NCBI GenBank assembly: GCA_022824865.1
Contig: JAJDZD010000043.1
Location: 1-64,000, forward strand
Source: Chloroflexota bacterium
GTDB taxonomy: Bacteria > Chloroflexota > UBA11872
DNA: 64,000 nucleotides
Direction: 5' to 3'
The notes beneath the pieces are model-generated. The model was given only the letters and a program-made list of their open reading frames with translations. It was not told the DNA's origin and made no database searches. Shown here piece by piece: positions 29,493 through 38,339 of this stretch. The translations under genes were made by a program, and so were the position numbers. Within the stretch, counting starts at the first letter, position 1; every line of letters starts with the position of its first letter.

Positions 29493-31349
29493 ATGGCCAG
29501 CAGCTCCGCGCCCATTGCCGAAGTTCTTCGTACACGCTTGCGCCGCCGCTCCGTTCTCAAGGTTGCCGCCGGCTTGCCCCTTGCTTACTCGGCCGCTGCC
29601 TTCGGCCAACTCGCCGCAGCCTGCGCTAAAGGCAACGACGTCCCGGCCTTCGATTCCATTCAGCCCAACAGCCTGGACCAGGTAACCGTGGCCCCCGGCT
29701 ACCGGACACGGCCACTTATTTCTTGGGGCGATCCCATTACCGGCGATGCGCCTCCGTTCGATGTCCACGCCCAATCTCCCGCGGCCCAGGCCAAACAGTT
29801 CGGGTACAACTCCGACTTCATTGCCCTCCTTCCCCTGCCCGACTACCGATCGGCGGTCTCCGATCGAGCCTTGCTGTGGAACAACCACGAATTCCTCAAC
29901 CCCGAGCTCATGTTTCCCAACTACGACCCCGAAGCGCCGACCCGCGAACAGGCAGACATTGGTCTCCTGGCCCAGGGTGCCTCAATCGTCGAAATCCGTC
30001 TCGCCAACGGTCGCTGGCTGCCGGTCCGGAACTCCCGGTTCAACCGACGAATCACCGGCCAGACCCTCATGAACATCCGCGGTCCGGCGGCCGGCGATCC
30101 CCGGCTGCGCACCGCCGCAGATCCGACCGGCACGGTCGCCCGGGGCATGTTCTACAACTGCGGCGGCGGCGTTACCCCCTGGGGCACCGTGCTGACCGAT
30201 GAAGAGGACGTCCACACCTGCTTTGGCAACCGGCCGGCTGTTGGCCCGAACGCTGCCGTGCATCGCAGGTATGGCATCCGGATCGGCGCCAGCGACTACC
30301 GCTGGGAGCGATATCACGACCGTTTCGACGTCACCAGGTCACCCAACGAAGTCTTCAAAGTCGGCTACGTGGTCGAGGTTGATCCCTACGATCCGGACTC
30401 CACCCCCACCAAGCACACGGCGCTCGGACGCTTACGCCACGAAGCGTCAACCGTGGTCCTGGCGTCCGATCGGCGGGTGGTGGTCTACTGCGGCGACGAC
30501 GGACGGTTTGAGTACGTGTATCGCTTCGTCAGCACCGATCCATACGACTCGTCCAGCCGCCTGGCCAACCTGACCCTGCTAGACGACGGCGTGCTGTCTG
30601 TCGCGCGCTATGACGACGACGGGTCCGGCGAGTGGATTCCGCTGGTTGCCGGGCACGGACCGCTGGCCGACTGGTCGGGCGCTGATGTCGCCATCAACAC
30701 TCGAGGCGCGGCTGATCTCGTCGGCGCCACGCCGATGGACCGGCCCGAAGACGTCGACGTCAATCCGGTCAATGGTCGAATCTACGCCGCCTTTACCAGC
30801 AATATCGACCGTACCGAGGATCAGGTGGACGCTGCGAACCCACGCGCTCCAAACGACCACGGCCACGTCATCGAGATGACGCCTGGAGAAGGTGACCACG
30901 CGTCGGCGACGTTTTCTTGGGAAATCTTGTTTCTGGGGGGCGATCCACGCAATCCCTCGCACGCGGCGTTTTATGCGGGAATGGACTCGGAAGACGTCAC
31001 GCCGCTGGCCAATCCGGACAACCTGCTGTTTGATCAGCGAGGCACGCTCTACGTCTGCACTGATGGACAGCCCGTGAACCTTGGGAGCAACGACGGACTC
31101 TTCGCCGTGCCCGTAAGCGGCCCGGACCGCGGACGCGCCAAGCAACTCCTGAGCGTTCCGGTCGGCGCGGAACTCGCCTCAGGCTGCTTTTCGCCCGACG
31201 GACGCTGGTTCTTTGGATCCGCCCAGCACCCCGGCGAGGGCAGCACCTTTGAAAGCCCGTCCAGCACGTACCCGGACGGGCCCGGCAATCCGCCGCGTCC
31301 CGGCGTGTTTACCGTCAGCAAGGTTGACGGTGGGCTGATTGGCGCCTGA
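29493..31349 (+). CDS. PhoX-family alkaline phosphatase (DUF839)
   Basis: A 618-residue Tat-exported phosphatase. RRRSVLKVAAGLPLAYSAAAFG is the twin-arginine signal (about 17-40). The catalytic core shows YNCGGGVTPWGTVLTDEED, containing the iron-ligand cysteine, and DVNPVNGRIYAAFTSN. PhoX uses calcium and iron, and frees phosphate from organic esters outside the membrane; it is common in marine bacteria. No Pho box could be assigned in the 216-base upstream gap. Start ATG. Confidence 0.88.
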   Translation: MASSSAPIAEVLRTRLRRRSVLKVAAGLPLAYSAAAFGQLAAACAKGNDVPAFDSIQPNSLDQVTVAPGYRTRPLISWGDPITGDAPPFDVHAQSPAAQAKQFGYNSDFIALLPLPDYRSAVSDRALLWNNHEFLNPELMFPNYDPEAPTREQADIGLLAQGASIVEIRLANGRWLPVRNSRFNRRITGQTLMNIRGPAAGDPRLRTAADPTGTVARGMFYNCGGGVTPWGTVLTDEEDVHTCFGNRPAVGPNAAVHRRYGIRIGASDYRWERYHDRFDVTRSPNEVFKVGYVVEVDPYDPDSTPTKHTALGRLRHEASTVVLASDRRVVVYCGDDGRFEYVYRFVSTDPYDSSSRLANLTLLDDGVLSVARYDDDGSGEWIPLVAGHGPLADWSGADVAINTRGAADLVGATPMDRPEDVDVNPVNGRIYAAFTSNIDRTEDQVDAANPRAPNDHGHVIEMTPGEGDHASATFSWEILFLGGDPRNPSHAAFYAGMDSEDVTPLANPDNLLFDQRGTLYVCTDGQPVNLGSNDGLFAVPVSGPDRGRAKQLLSVPVGAELASGCFSPDGRWFFGSAQHPGEGSTFESPSSTYPDGPGNPPRPGVFTVSKVDGGLIGA

Positions 31350-31354
31350 CGCGG

Positions 31355-31672
31355 CTAGCTCTTCAGACGCACGGCCGTTCCGTAAGCCAGCAATTCGGCG
31401 GTGCCCTGCATGACGTCGGCGGTGTTGTAGCGGACCTGCACCACGGCGTCGGCGCCAAGCTTCTCGGCCTCGGCCACCATCCGATTCAGCGCTTCCGCCC
31501 GCGCGGTGGTCAGCAGTTCGGCGTACTCGTGCACTTCGCCGCCCACGATCGTGCGCAGCCCGGCCACGATGTCGCGTCCGACGCCACGCGTTCGCACCGT
31601 GCTGCCCTGCACGATATCGATGACTTCGGCAATCTCACGCCCGGGTACGGATTCAGTCGTTACGACGATCAC
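31355..31672 (-). CDS. YbjQ family (UPF0145) protein
   Basis: A 105-residue member of the YbjQ/UPF0145 family. VTTESVPGREI at the N-terminus, YAELLTTARAEALNRMVAEAEKLGADAVV in the middle and YGTAVRL at the end are all family features. It forms a pentameric small protein in known structures, function unknown. Its GTG start overlaps the stop of the PfkB kinase gene by four bases (GTGA). Confidence 0.88.
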   Translation of the reverse strand: MIVVTTESVPGREIAEVIDIVQGSTVRTRGVGRDIVAGLRTIVGGEVHEYAELLTTARAEALNRMVAEAEKLGADAVVQVRYNTADVMQGTAELLAYGTAVRLKS

Positions 31673-32682
31673 AGGTCTCCTCCTTGCGAAGCCGTATCCG
31701 TCGCGTCAACGGAATCCAGCGCCGCGACAACATCATCCCACCCCAGGTCGCCCGCCCGCGCCTGAACTTCCGCGCGGTACGGCAGGCTCACGAGCGGACC
31801 GACGCGTTCGACTTTCAGCCCCGCCACCACCGTAGCCAGCCGTGCCGAGGTCGCTGGTTCCTGACCCAGAAGTGCCCCGACCGCAAGCCCGCCTGCAAAC
31901 GCGTCCCCGCCGCCCTGCGCGCCTTCCACGGTTCGCGCCACGGTCGGCAGCCAAATCTCGCCATCGGCCCAGGCCACGTATGCGCCGTCCTCGGCCATCG
32001 AGACCGCCGCTACGCGCGGCCCGCAATCCAGCAATCGCGCGGCCGTTGACTCGGGATCGGCGGTCCCAAACACGGCCTGTCCCTCGTCGAACCCGCACAA
32101 GGCCACGTCCACCAACGGCAACACCTCGTCGGCCGCTTCCGCTGCCGCCGGGCCGTCCCAGATCTGCGGTCTGAAGTTCAGGTCAAACGCCACCACGGCG
32201 CCCGCGGCTCGTCCACGCTCCGCCAGACGGCGTGTCGCCTGCCGGGAAGAGGACGAGATCGCTTGTGCGATGCCGTTGAGGTGAACCATCTCCACGCCGT
32301 CCAGGTCAATCTGCTCCATATCCGCCGGGCTCATGGTGGATGCGGCGCTGTGGCGTCGGTAGTACCAAATGCTGTAGGCGCCCCGGCCTCCCTGCTCCAC
32401 CACGTAGAGGCCGGTCGGCCCACCGCCGCGCTTCACGTAGCGCAGGTCAACGCCGAGACCCCGAAACTGGTCGGACAGGTAGTCGCCGAACGGATCCTCA
32501 CCCAGTCGGGTGACGATGGCGCTCGGAACTCCCAGGCGATGTACCGCGACCGCCACGTTAAGCGCGTCGCCTGAGTACGACCGTTCCAGCACGGCGGCCT
32601 CGGCCAGTGGCGCCCGCCCCGAAAGCTCGATCATCACCTCGCCCAGGCTGACGAGGCGTGGGTTGGCGCTGCTTGCTGCCAT
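31669..32682 (-). CDS. PfkB family carbohydrate kinase
   Basis: A 337-residue kinase of the PfkB/ribokinase family, probably for 2-keto-3-deoxygluconate or a similar sugar acid. Signature 1 is GDALNVAVAVHRLG; signature 2 around 258 is GAQGGGDAFAGG, with the catalytic aspartate kept and GGGD in place of the usual GAGD anion hole. FDLNFRPQIW is a 2-keto-3-deoxygluconate kinase-like segment. Three bases separate it from the upstream lipoprotein gene. Confidence 0.85.
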   Translation of the reverse strand: MAASSANPRLVSLGEVMIELSGRAPLAEAAVLERSYSGDALNVAVAVHRLGVPSAIVTRLGEDPFGDYLSDQFRGLGVDLRYVKRGGGPTGLYVVEQGGRGAYSIWYYRRHSAASTMSPADMEQIDLDGVEMVHLNGIAQAISSSSRQATRRLAERGRAAGAVVAFDLNFRPQIWDGPAAAEAADEVLPLVDVALCGFDEGQAVFGTADPESTAARLLDCGPRVAAVSMAEDGAYVAWADGEIWLPTVARTVEGAQGGGDAFAGGLAVGALLGQEPATSARLATVVAGLKVERVGPLVSLPYRAEVQARAGDLGWDDVVAALDSVDATDTASQGGDL

Positions 32683-32685
32683 GGG

Positions 32686-33207
32686 TCAGATACGAACCCG
32701 GGCGCTGCGAGCAACGCGCCGAATCTGCAGCATCGCCCCCGTCTGCTTGGCCTGCGATCGCGTGACGGAGCGCTGAAAGAGGCGATTGGCCTCGATTACG
32801 TTGCCTTCCTCGATCATCCTGATCACCTCGTCCAGCGCCGTCACCAGGTCGCTCAGCCCCTCCACAAAGTCCTCGTGGTGGCGTTCCAGCCCCTTCGGCG
32901 GCTGGATCTGTTCCAGCTTGGCCAAGACTGCGGCGTTGGAGGCCCGTAACTCACGATAGATCGCCAGATAAGCTCCGGCGTCCCGCGAGCCGCTGGCGAT
33001 CAACGAGTTGAACCGCTCGCCCAACAACGCGTCGTCCCCGGCCGTGCTGTCGCGAAGTTCGTTCAACTCGGTCAGATAGGCGGCGACCGCCTGCCCGTCG
33101 ACCGTCTCGCAGGCCGCCCCCAACGTCAACGCGCCAACCGCCGAGATTCCGCCCAGCAAAAGTGTCCGACGAGTCGAAGCACCAGCTGATGAGGCCAAGA
33201 TCCGCAT
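32686..33207 (-). CDS. small exported helical protein, probable lipoprotein
   Basis: About 173 residues. The N-terminus has two arginines (STRRTLLLGG), a hydrophobic stretch and LGAAC, which resembles a lipobox. The rest is a mostly helical, charged domain with VEGLSDLVTALDEVIRMIEEG. I do not recognise a named family. ATG at 33207 is preferred to an upstream start that overlaps the preceding gene. It lies between aspartate dehydrogenase and the PfkB kinase, same strand. Confidence 0.65.
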   Translation of the reverse strand: MRILASSAGASTRRTLLLGGISAVGALTLGAACETVDGQAVAAYLTELNELRDSTAGDDALLGERFNSLIASGSRDAGAYLAIYRELRASNAAVLAKLEQIQPPKGLERHHEDFVEGLSDLVTALDEVIRMIEEGNVIEANRLFQRSVTRSQAKQTGAMLQIRRVARSARVRI

Positions 33208-33265
33208 ACCTGCAATGCCAGGGCCGTTGGTGCTCCAGCCTAAGGGACGTGCAACGGACACCGGG

Positions 33266-34099
33266 TCAGGCAAAGCGAAGCGGGGAGCCGAGCTGGCGGA
33301 GGAGCGCGATTACGCTCTGGGCGGCCAGGGCGCTGGTCTTGGGGTTGGTCTCGCTGGGCCGATTCTCAAGGCGTAGCCGCATGCTTCCGAAGGACCCAAT
33401 CGCTTCCACCTCGTGGACGTTGCCGGGCGCTTCGGGATCGGCAACTACGGTTACTCGCATGCGCTCTGAGTCGTCAGCGGCCAGCGTAAGCAACGCGGCC
33501 ACATTGACGTTCTGCGGAAACCCGCGAACTGCCTCCGCAGGCCCGCCGGTGAAGATCACGCGCGGCTTGGTGACGTCCGACAGGTCGATGCCCTGCTCCA
33601 CGACCCACGGCGCATCGGCCAGGGCCAGCGGAGGCTTGGTTGTTGTCAAGGTGATCGACTCCACATGACCCACCCGGGCTGCGCGCACGACGTCCAGAGC
33701 GCCGATGGCGCCGGATGGCACCCAGATGCGCGCGCCCGACGTCTGCGCTGCTGCAAGCAGCGAGGCCAGGAAATCCGAGTCAAGGGTGGCGCCGGCGCTG
33801 AGGGCCACCAGGTCGACTCCCTGGCCGAGAACTTGCGGGGCGATCACACGCAGCGCGGCTTGAGAGGCTGCCTCGAGGACTGTGTCGAGACTGTCCCACT
33901 CAAGCGTTGCAAGATCGGCGTGAACCGGTATGCCAGCGGCTGCGAGGGTGTCGCGGGTGGGGCTTTCAACCGGTTCAACAACTGCGGCAACGACAACGCC
34001 TGGCGCCTCACCGGCGCGGACGGCGCGTGCGACTTCGGCTCCGATCGCCCCGAGGCCGGCAATCGCGAGTTGCAGTGGTGGCGCGGACGAGCGGCTCAG
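33266..34099 (-). CDS. nadX: aspartate dehydrogenase, non-ATG start
   Basis: Aspartate dehydrogenase (DUF108 family), oxidising aspartate to iminoaspartate for NAD synthesis. The C-terminal two thirds contain PSGAIGALDVVRAA, TTTKPP, FTGGPAEAVRGFPQN, HEVEAIGSFG and NPKTSALAAQS. Reading the same frame upstream of the first GTG (33847) recovers the Rossmann start LAIAGLGAIGAEVARAV without any stop. No ATG, GTG or TTG precedes it. CTG at 34099 overlaps the lipoamide dehydrogenase stop as CTGA; CTG at 34075 gives QLAIAGLGAIG, like family N-termini. So a CTG start or a base error is probable. Confidence 0.78.
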   Translation of the reverse strand: MSRSSAPPLQLAIAGLGAIGAEVARAVRAGEAPGVVVAAVVEPVESPTRDTLAAAGIPVHADLATLEWDSLDTVLEAASQAALRVIAPQVLGQGVDLVALSAGATLDSDFLASLLAAAQTSGARIWVPSGAIGALDVVRAARVGHVESITLTTTKPPLALADAPWVVEQGIDLSDVTKPRVIFTGGPAEAVRGFPQNVNVAALLTLAADDSERMRVTVVADPEAPGNVHEVEAIGSFGSMRLRLENRPSETNPKTSALAAQSVIALLRQLGSPLRFA

Positions 34100-35505
34100 C
34101 GTCCGTTCCGCGGCAGGGGGAGGTGGATGGGGGCATTGATCGCCTGCCAGGCCGATTCTGCGGTGGCTTCGGCGAAGGTGGGGTGCGCGTGGATCGTCTC
34201 GCGCAGGTCGTCCACCGTGGCTTCCAGGCGAATGGCCAGTACGCCCTCGGCGATGATGTCGCTGGCGCCCGGACCGATCACGTGCATTCCAAGAATTTCG
34301 CCGTACTGCTGACCGGCCACAATCTTCACGAACCCGTCCGTGTCGCCGTAGGCGCGCGCGCGTCCCAGCGCCTGGAAGGGGAACATGCCGACCTGGATGT
34401 CGCCGCGCTCTTCCCTGGCCGCGTCCTCGGTAAGACCGACGCTGGCGATCTCGGGGTGGGTGAAGGTGCAGGCGGGCACCGCGTTGGGCTCGTAGACGGA
34501 CGGGCGTCCCAGCGCGTGCTCGGCGGCCACGACGCCCTGGTGCGACGCGACGTGCGCCAGCAGCTTGTCGCCGATCACGTCGCCGATGGCGTAGATGTCC
34601 GGCTGGCTGGTCTGCTGATGCTCGTTGACGCTGATGCCCCGCGGCGAGAAGCGCACGCCGGCGGACTCAAGCCCGACGTCTGCCACGTTGGGTCGACGAC
34701 CGGTTGCCAGCAACACGTGTGAGGCCTGCAGGGTCTCCGAATCGTCGTCGGCTGCCAGCGTAACCCGGAGGTGCGGGTCGACCTGTTCGATCGATTCGAT
34801 TCGCGTGCCGGTGTGGACCTTGACGCCTTGCTGGACCAGGATCTTGCGCATGGCGGCGCTGACGGCCGCGTCCTCGTTGGGCACGACGCGCGGCAGCATC
34901 TCGACCAGGGTGACCTGGCCGCCGAGGAGCGCAAAGAGGGTGGCCCACTCGACGCCAACGGCGCCGGCCCCGGCCACCAGGATGTGCTCGGGCACCTCGT
35001 TGAGTTCGAACGCGCCATCGCTGTCGATGACGCTGGGGAGGTCAACGCCGGGAATCGGCGGAGCGGCGGATGACGAGCCGGTGGCCACGATGACGGACCT
35101 GGCTGTGATCAGCTCGGTACGATCGGCAAGCGACGCCTCCACGGCGCCGGCACCCGCCAGGCGCCCGGTGCCTTGAAGCACCGTGACGTTGCCGGCTTTC
35201 AGGAGCCCTTCGATACCGCGGCCGAGCTGGCGCACGACCCGGTCCTTGCGGCGAACCATGGCCTTGTAGTCGGCCTCAACGCCCTTGACGCGGACACCAA
35301 AGCTGGACGCCTTCTTGGCCAGCTGAAAAACCTCCGCGCTGCGCAGCAACGCCTTGGACGGGATACATCCGCGGTTGAGGCAGACGCCGCCGAGGCCGCT
35401 GTTTTCCACAACGACGACCTGGGCGTCCAGGGCCGCGGCGCGGAGGGCCGCCACGTAGCCGCCGGGTCCGCCGCCGATCACACAAACGTCCGCCTGGAGA
35501 GGCAT
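34096..35505 (-). CDS. lpdA: dihydrolipoyl dehydrogenase
   Basis: A 469-residue flavoprotein, the E3 component that reoxidises lipoamide in 2-oxoacid dehydrogenase complexes or the glycine cleavage system. Features in order: GGGPGGYVAA (FAD), redox disulfide CLNRGCIPSK, NAD site AGAGAVGVEWA, IYAIGDVIG, and the C-terminal HAHPTFAE with catalytic histidine. The E1 and E2 partners are not in the window. Its stop overlaps the next gene's presumed start. Confidence 0.92.
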   Translation of the reverse strand: MPLQADVCVIGGGPGGYVAALRAAALDAQVVVVENSGLGGVCLNRGCIPSKALLRSAEVFQLAKKASSFGVRVKGVEADYKAMVRRKDRVVRQLGRGIEGLLKAGNVTVLQGTGRLAGAGAVEASLADRTELITARSVIVATGSSSAAPPIPGVDLPSVIDSDGAFELNEVPEHILVAGAGAVGVEWATLFALLGGQVTLVEMLPRVVPNEDAAVSAAMRKILVQQGVKVHTGTRIESIEQVDPHLRVTLAADDDSETLQASHVLLATGRRPNVADVGLESAGVRFSPRGISVNEHQQTSQPDIYAIGDVIGDKLLAHVASHQGVVAAEHALGRPSVYEPNAVPACTFTHPEIASVGLTEDAAREERGDIQVGMFPFQALGRARAYGDTDGFVKIVAGQQYGEILGMHVIGPGASDIIAEGVLAIRLEATVDDLRETIHAHPTFAEATAESAWQAINAPIHLPLPRNGR

Positions 35506-35571
35506 CAGGTCCGCCGATCTGACTGGGTGATTCCGGGCATTGTATGAGTGCGTCGCTTGAAGCTTGGTTCG

Positions 35572-36315
35572 TCAGGCATTGAAGTTTGGCGGAATCTCCT
35601 CGGCGTCGAAGGCTCGCAGCGCCGCGTCCACATGTTGGCGGCCGCGTCGCAGCGAGATTCCGGCATGTCCTGGATAGAGCGCTTCGAAGTCCAGTTCGCC
35701 CAGACCGCGCATCGTCGCCGCCAACTCCTGGATCGAGCAATCGGGCGTGGACAGCAACAGGATCTTGCCGCCCTGGAAGACCACGTCCCCGCCAAAGAGA
35801 CCCACCCGGTCGTCGCCTTCGAGCAGGAAGGAGAGGTGCTCGCGGGCGTGGCCTGGGGTAGCAATGGCGGTCAGCCGGGCCTCGCCGACATGGATGGTGT
35901 CGCCGCCCGAGATTGAGATGGCCGATGGACACGGAGCCAACTGGTAGTCGGCTGGATAGGTGCCGCCGGCCCTGGCGCGGGGGAGCGAGATGGCTTCCTC
36001 GTCGGCCTGCTGGAGCCAGTCCGCAGCGGGCCCCGGAGCCAGGACTTCGGCGCCAGTCAGCTCATGCATCGGCCCCGAGCCGCCGCCGTGGTCGGCGTGG
36101 GCGTGGGTGAGGGCGATCGTTTGGATGTTTGCGGGGTCGAAGCCGGCAGCGCGGACGTTGGCCAGGATCAGTTCGGGTTCGAGACCGACCCCCGCGTCGA
36201 TCAGCGCCAGCGGACCGCCACCATCGACCAGGTAGACGTGGCAGTCGTAGGGATTGGAGAGGTCGGCGCCGGTGGCGCCACTGCCGACAAGATGCACGCG
36301 CCGGGTCAGACGCAT
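35572..36315 (-). CDS. MBL-fold metallo-hydrolase
   Basis: A 247-residue metallo-beta-lactamase-fold protein. The zinc motif is THAHADHGG; TPGHAREHLSFLL and FGGDVVF give the remaining ligands, and PGHAGISL is near the end. Glyoxalase II-like or other ester hydrolase; substrate not evident. ATG at 36315 overlaps the M20 peptidase stop by one base (TGATG), so the two are translationally coupled. Upstream frame is open but the N-terminus of the family starts here. Confidence 0.85.
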   Translation of the reverse strand: MRLTRRVHLVGSGATGADLSNPYDCHVYLVDGGGPLALIDAGVGLEPELILANVRAAGFDPANIQTIALTHAHADHGGGSGPMHELTGAEVLAPGPAADWLQQADEEAISLPRARAGGTYPADYQLAPCPSAISISGGDTIHVGEARLTAIATPGHAREHLSFLLEGDDRVGLFGGDVVFQGGKILLLSTPDCSIQELAATMRGLGELDFEALYPGHAGISLRRGRQHVDAALRAFDAEEIPPNFNA

Positions 36316-37466
36316 CAGGCGGCGATCTCCCCGAAGGCTTTGCAGACGCCCAGGTAGACGCCGACGGCCTGTTCGAGCTGTTCGATCTCGATCCACTCGT
36401 CGTTGGTGTGGGCTTGGGCGATGTCGCCGGGGCCGAGGACGACGGACGGGATGCCGCCGATCCCGGAGAGCATGGCGGCGTCGGTGGCGTAGGCGACGCC
36501 CAGCGGGTCGGGCGACAGACCGGCGGCGGCAACGGCCTGTTGGGCGGCGCGCACGACCGCGGCGTTGTGCGGCGTCTCTAGCGGGGGGATGTCTACGAAG
36601 GGTGGATCGCGGTCGACGCGGAGTTGCGGGTCGCCGGCTCGAAGGTCGTCCAGTGCCGCGTCGACGTGCTCTAGCACTTCTGCTGAAGAATCGCCGGGCA
36701 CGAGGCGGCGGTCGATTTCGATCTCGCAGAGATCGGGGACGACGTTGACTCCCGCGCCGCCGCGGATGGTGCCGACGTTCCAGGTGGCGTTGCCGAGGAC
36801 GGGGTGGGGGCGGGCGGCGAGGTGGGGTTCGATGCCGCGGGCCAAAGCGGTCAGCGTGGTGGCCATGTCCTGGATGGCGTTGTGGCCCTGCTCGGGCATG
36901 GCGCTGTGGGCGGCGACGCCGTGGGTGCGGACACGCCAGCGGACGGCGCCCTTCTGGGACGTGATGATCTGCAGCTCGGTCGGTTCGCCGACGACCGCCG
37001 CATTGACCGGGGGGCGTCGTTCGGCCATCACCCGTGAGCCGATCATGACGATCTCCTCGCCGACGGCGCCGGCAAGGCAGAGGTCCACGGGGAAGTTGGG
37101 GTCGGCCGCGGCGGCGTGGAGGACGTGGAGCATGGCGGCCATGCAGCCCTTGGGGTCGGCGGAGCCGCGGCCGTAGAGGCGGCCGTTGGCGATGCGCGGG
37201 TTGAGGGCGTCGGGCATGGGGTCCAGGCCGACGGTGTCCAGGTGGCACTCGAACATCAAGGTCGGGCGGTTGCCGCGGCGGATCCAGGCGAGGAGGTTGG
37301 GGCGGCCGGGTTCGACGTCGTAGAGCTCGACGTCGGCGCCGGCGGCGCGGGCGAGGTCGGCGACGTGGTGGGCGAGCTCGGCCTCGCCGGGGCCGCCGGG
37401 GAGGCTGGCGTTGACGCTGTTGATGGCGACCAGGCCGGCGAGGGTGTCAACGACGGAGGAGGTGAT
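36315..37466 (-). CDS. M20 family metallopeptidase (ArgE/DapE type), start uncertain
   Basis: About 383 residues of the M20 family, dizinc amide hydrolases such as acetylornithine deacetylase. Metal motifs: MFECHLDTV, GRGSADPKGCMAAML, GAVGEEIVMIGS, and AHTNDEWIE near the C-terminus. The protein appears to begin at TSSVVDTLAGLVAINSVN. No ATG, GTG or TTG lies in frame there: ATC at 37466 sits six bases after a GAGGT, and CTG at 37472 is another possibility. The frame stays open far upstream through proline-rich, non-conserved sequence, so longer versions are unlikely. Confidence 0.78.
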   Translation of the reverse strand: MTSSVVDTLAGLVAINSVNASLPGGPGEAELAHHVADLARAAGADVELYDVEPGRPNLLAWIRRGNRPTLMFECHLDTVGLDPMPDALNPRIANGRLYGRGSADPKGCMAAMLHVLHAAAADPNFPVDLCLAGAVGEEIVMIGSRVMAERRPPVNAAVVGEPTELQIITSQKGAVRWRVRTHGVAAHSAMPEQGHNAIQDMATTLTALARGIEPHLAARPHPVLGNATWNVGTIRGGAGVNVVPDLCEIEIDRRLVPGDSSAEVLEHVDAALDDLRAGDPQLRVDRDPPFVDIPPLETPHNAAVVRAAQQAVAAAGLSPDPLGVAYATDAAMLSGIGGIPSVVLGPGDIAQAHTNDEWIEIEQLEQAVGVYLGVCKAFGEIAA

Positions 37467-37544
37467 GGCCAGACCTCGGGTGGGGGAGCGACGGGGGAGT
37501 CTGGCATATGGCGGGCGGTGGGAAATGGGGGGCTCGCGCGCAAT

Positions 37545-37568
37545 AAGAGTTTTTTCTAAAAAACTCTT
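37545..37568. terminator. AT-rich perfect hairpin
   Basis: Arms AAGAGTTTTTT and AAAAAACTCTT separated by two bases, in very GC-rich surroundings. Followed on the plus strand by a further T-run at 37571. It marks the boundary between the peptidase operon and the accessory island. Confidence 0.45.
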
Positions 37569-37722
37569 CGGTTTTTTCGGGGCGCTTTTTGGCGGGGTTT
37601 GGGCGGCGATGGCGGTAGGGGTGAATACCCCCGGCTGGGGTCGTGACGGGTGGGGGCTCGGGGTGTTGTGGGGCGGGTGTTGGCGGTTCGGCCAGCGCGG
37701 CGTGAATGGGAGGAGGCGAACC

Positions 37723-37962
37723 ATGAACGGAACCAGGCTGGATACGCGCGGCAAGCCGCCTGGCGCGAAGGACAAGCGGCTTGCCGGGAACGGCCGGCAG
37801 GTCAGGGCGAGCCCCAACAGGGCGATTACGAGCGAGATGGGGCCCACCAGGACCGGACGGCGATCCACCAAGCGCGCCAGGCGGCAGCGACGAGGGCAAG
37901 CCGGCGGGCGGCGACCACGAGGGGGCGAAGTGCGAACAGCCGGCGGCGCGTTGCGGCGGTGA
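37723..37962 (+). CDS. small basic protein, hypothetical
   Basis: A 79-residue, arginine- and lysine-rich protein (MNGTRLDTRGKPPGAKDKRLAGN at the start). A strong GGAGGAGG precedes the ATG at good spacing, the main argument for a real gene. The composition could also be a by-product of GC-rich sequence. No family is recognised. It lies upstream of the TerS/TerL pair and may be a small phage-type DNA-binding protein. Confidence 0.35.
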   Translation: MNGTRLDTRGKPPGAKDKRLAGNGRQVRASPNRAITSEMGPTRTGRRSTKRARRQRRGQAGGRRPRGGEVRTAGGALRR

Positions 37963-38001
37963 GGAGACGGAGCGGAAGCGTGGACATGGACGAAGTCCAA
38001 C

Positions 38002-38031
38002 TTGTCAAGCGGATGCGCTTAGTGTACACTA
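38002..38031 (+). promoter_or_regulatory. promoter with overlapping palindromic operator
   Basis: A -35 box TTGTCA (38002-38007) and a -10 box TACACT (38025-38030) are 17 bases apart. The 12-base palindrome TAGTGTACACTA (38020-38031) covers the -10 box. It is about 70 bases upstream of the terminase small-subunit-like gene, which suggests a repressible phage-type promoter. Confidence 0.5.
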
Positions 38032-38099
38032 GGTGCATACGGATCGCAAGTTGGGCGGCGGGAGATCAGTGCGAGCCGGTGACGCAGAGAGGTTTGGAC

Positions 38100-38339
38100 G
38101 TGAGCAAGCGACGGGGCCGGAAGCGGCCGACGAGCGCGGAGCAGCGGTTTCGGTCGGCGGTGTTGGGGAAGGCGGACGAGTTGTCGGAACTGGTCCTCGA
38201 AAAGGCGCTGGCGGGGGAGCGCTGGGCGGTGGAGCTGGCGTTCAGCTACGCCTTCGGCGAGCCGCCGCGGGCGGGGAGCGGGGAGGCGTTTGCGGGGCTG
38301 CTGGAGGATTTGCATGCGGCTGCCGCCAGCGGTTCGTGA
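38100..38339 (+). CDS. terminase small-subunit-like protein
   Basis: A 79-residue basic protein (start KRRGRKRPTS, then a helical domain with LVLEKALAGERWAVELAFSY). GAGAGG precedes the GTG at 38100. Its 3' end overlaps the terminase large-subunit gene by 26 bases, the usual terS-terL order. The helix resembling the RWAVELA segments of phage TerS or ParB-like helices gives weak support. I call it by position. Confidence 0.55.
   Translation: MSKRRGRKRPTSAEQRFRSAVLGKADELSELVLEKALAGERWAVELAFSYAFGEPPRAGSGEAFAGLLEDLHAAAASGS

Noticed and set aside
36315-37248. Extension of the MBL-fold frame upstream of 36315
   Set aside because: Its upstream part is Arg/Pro/His-rich shadow of the M20 gene; the family N-terminus starts at 36315.
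37466-38000. N-terminal extension of the M20 peptidase
   Set aside because: Proline-rich, unlike the family, and crosses an AT-rich hairpin.
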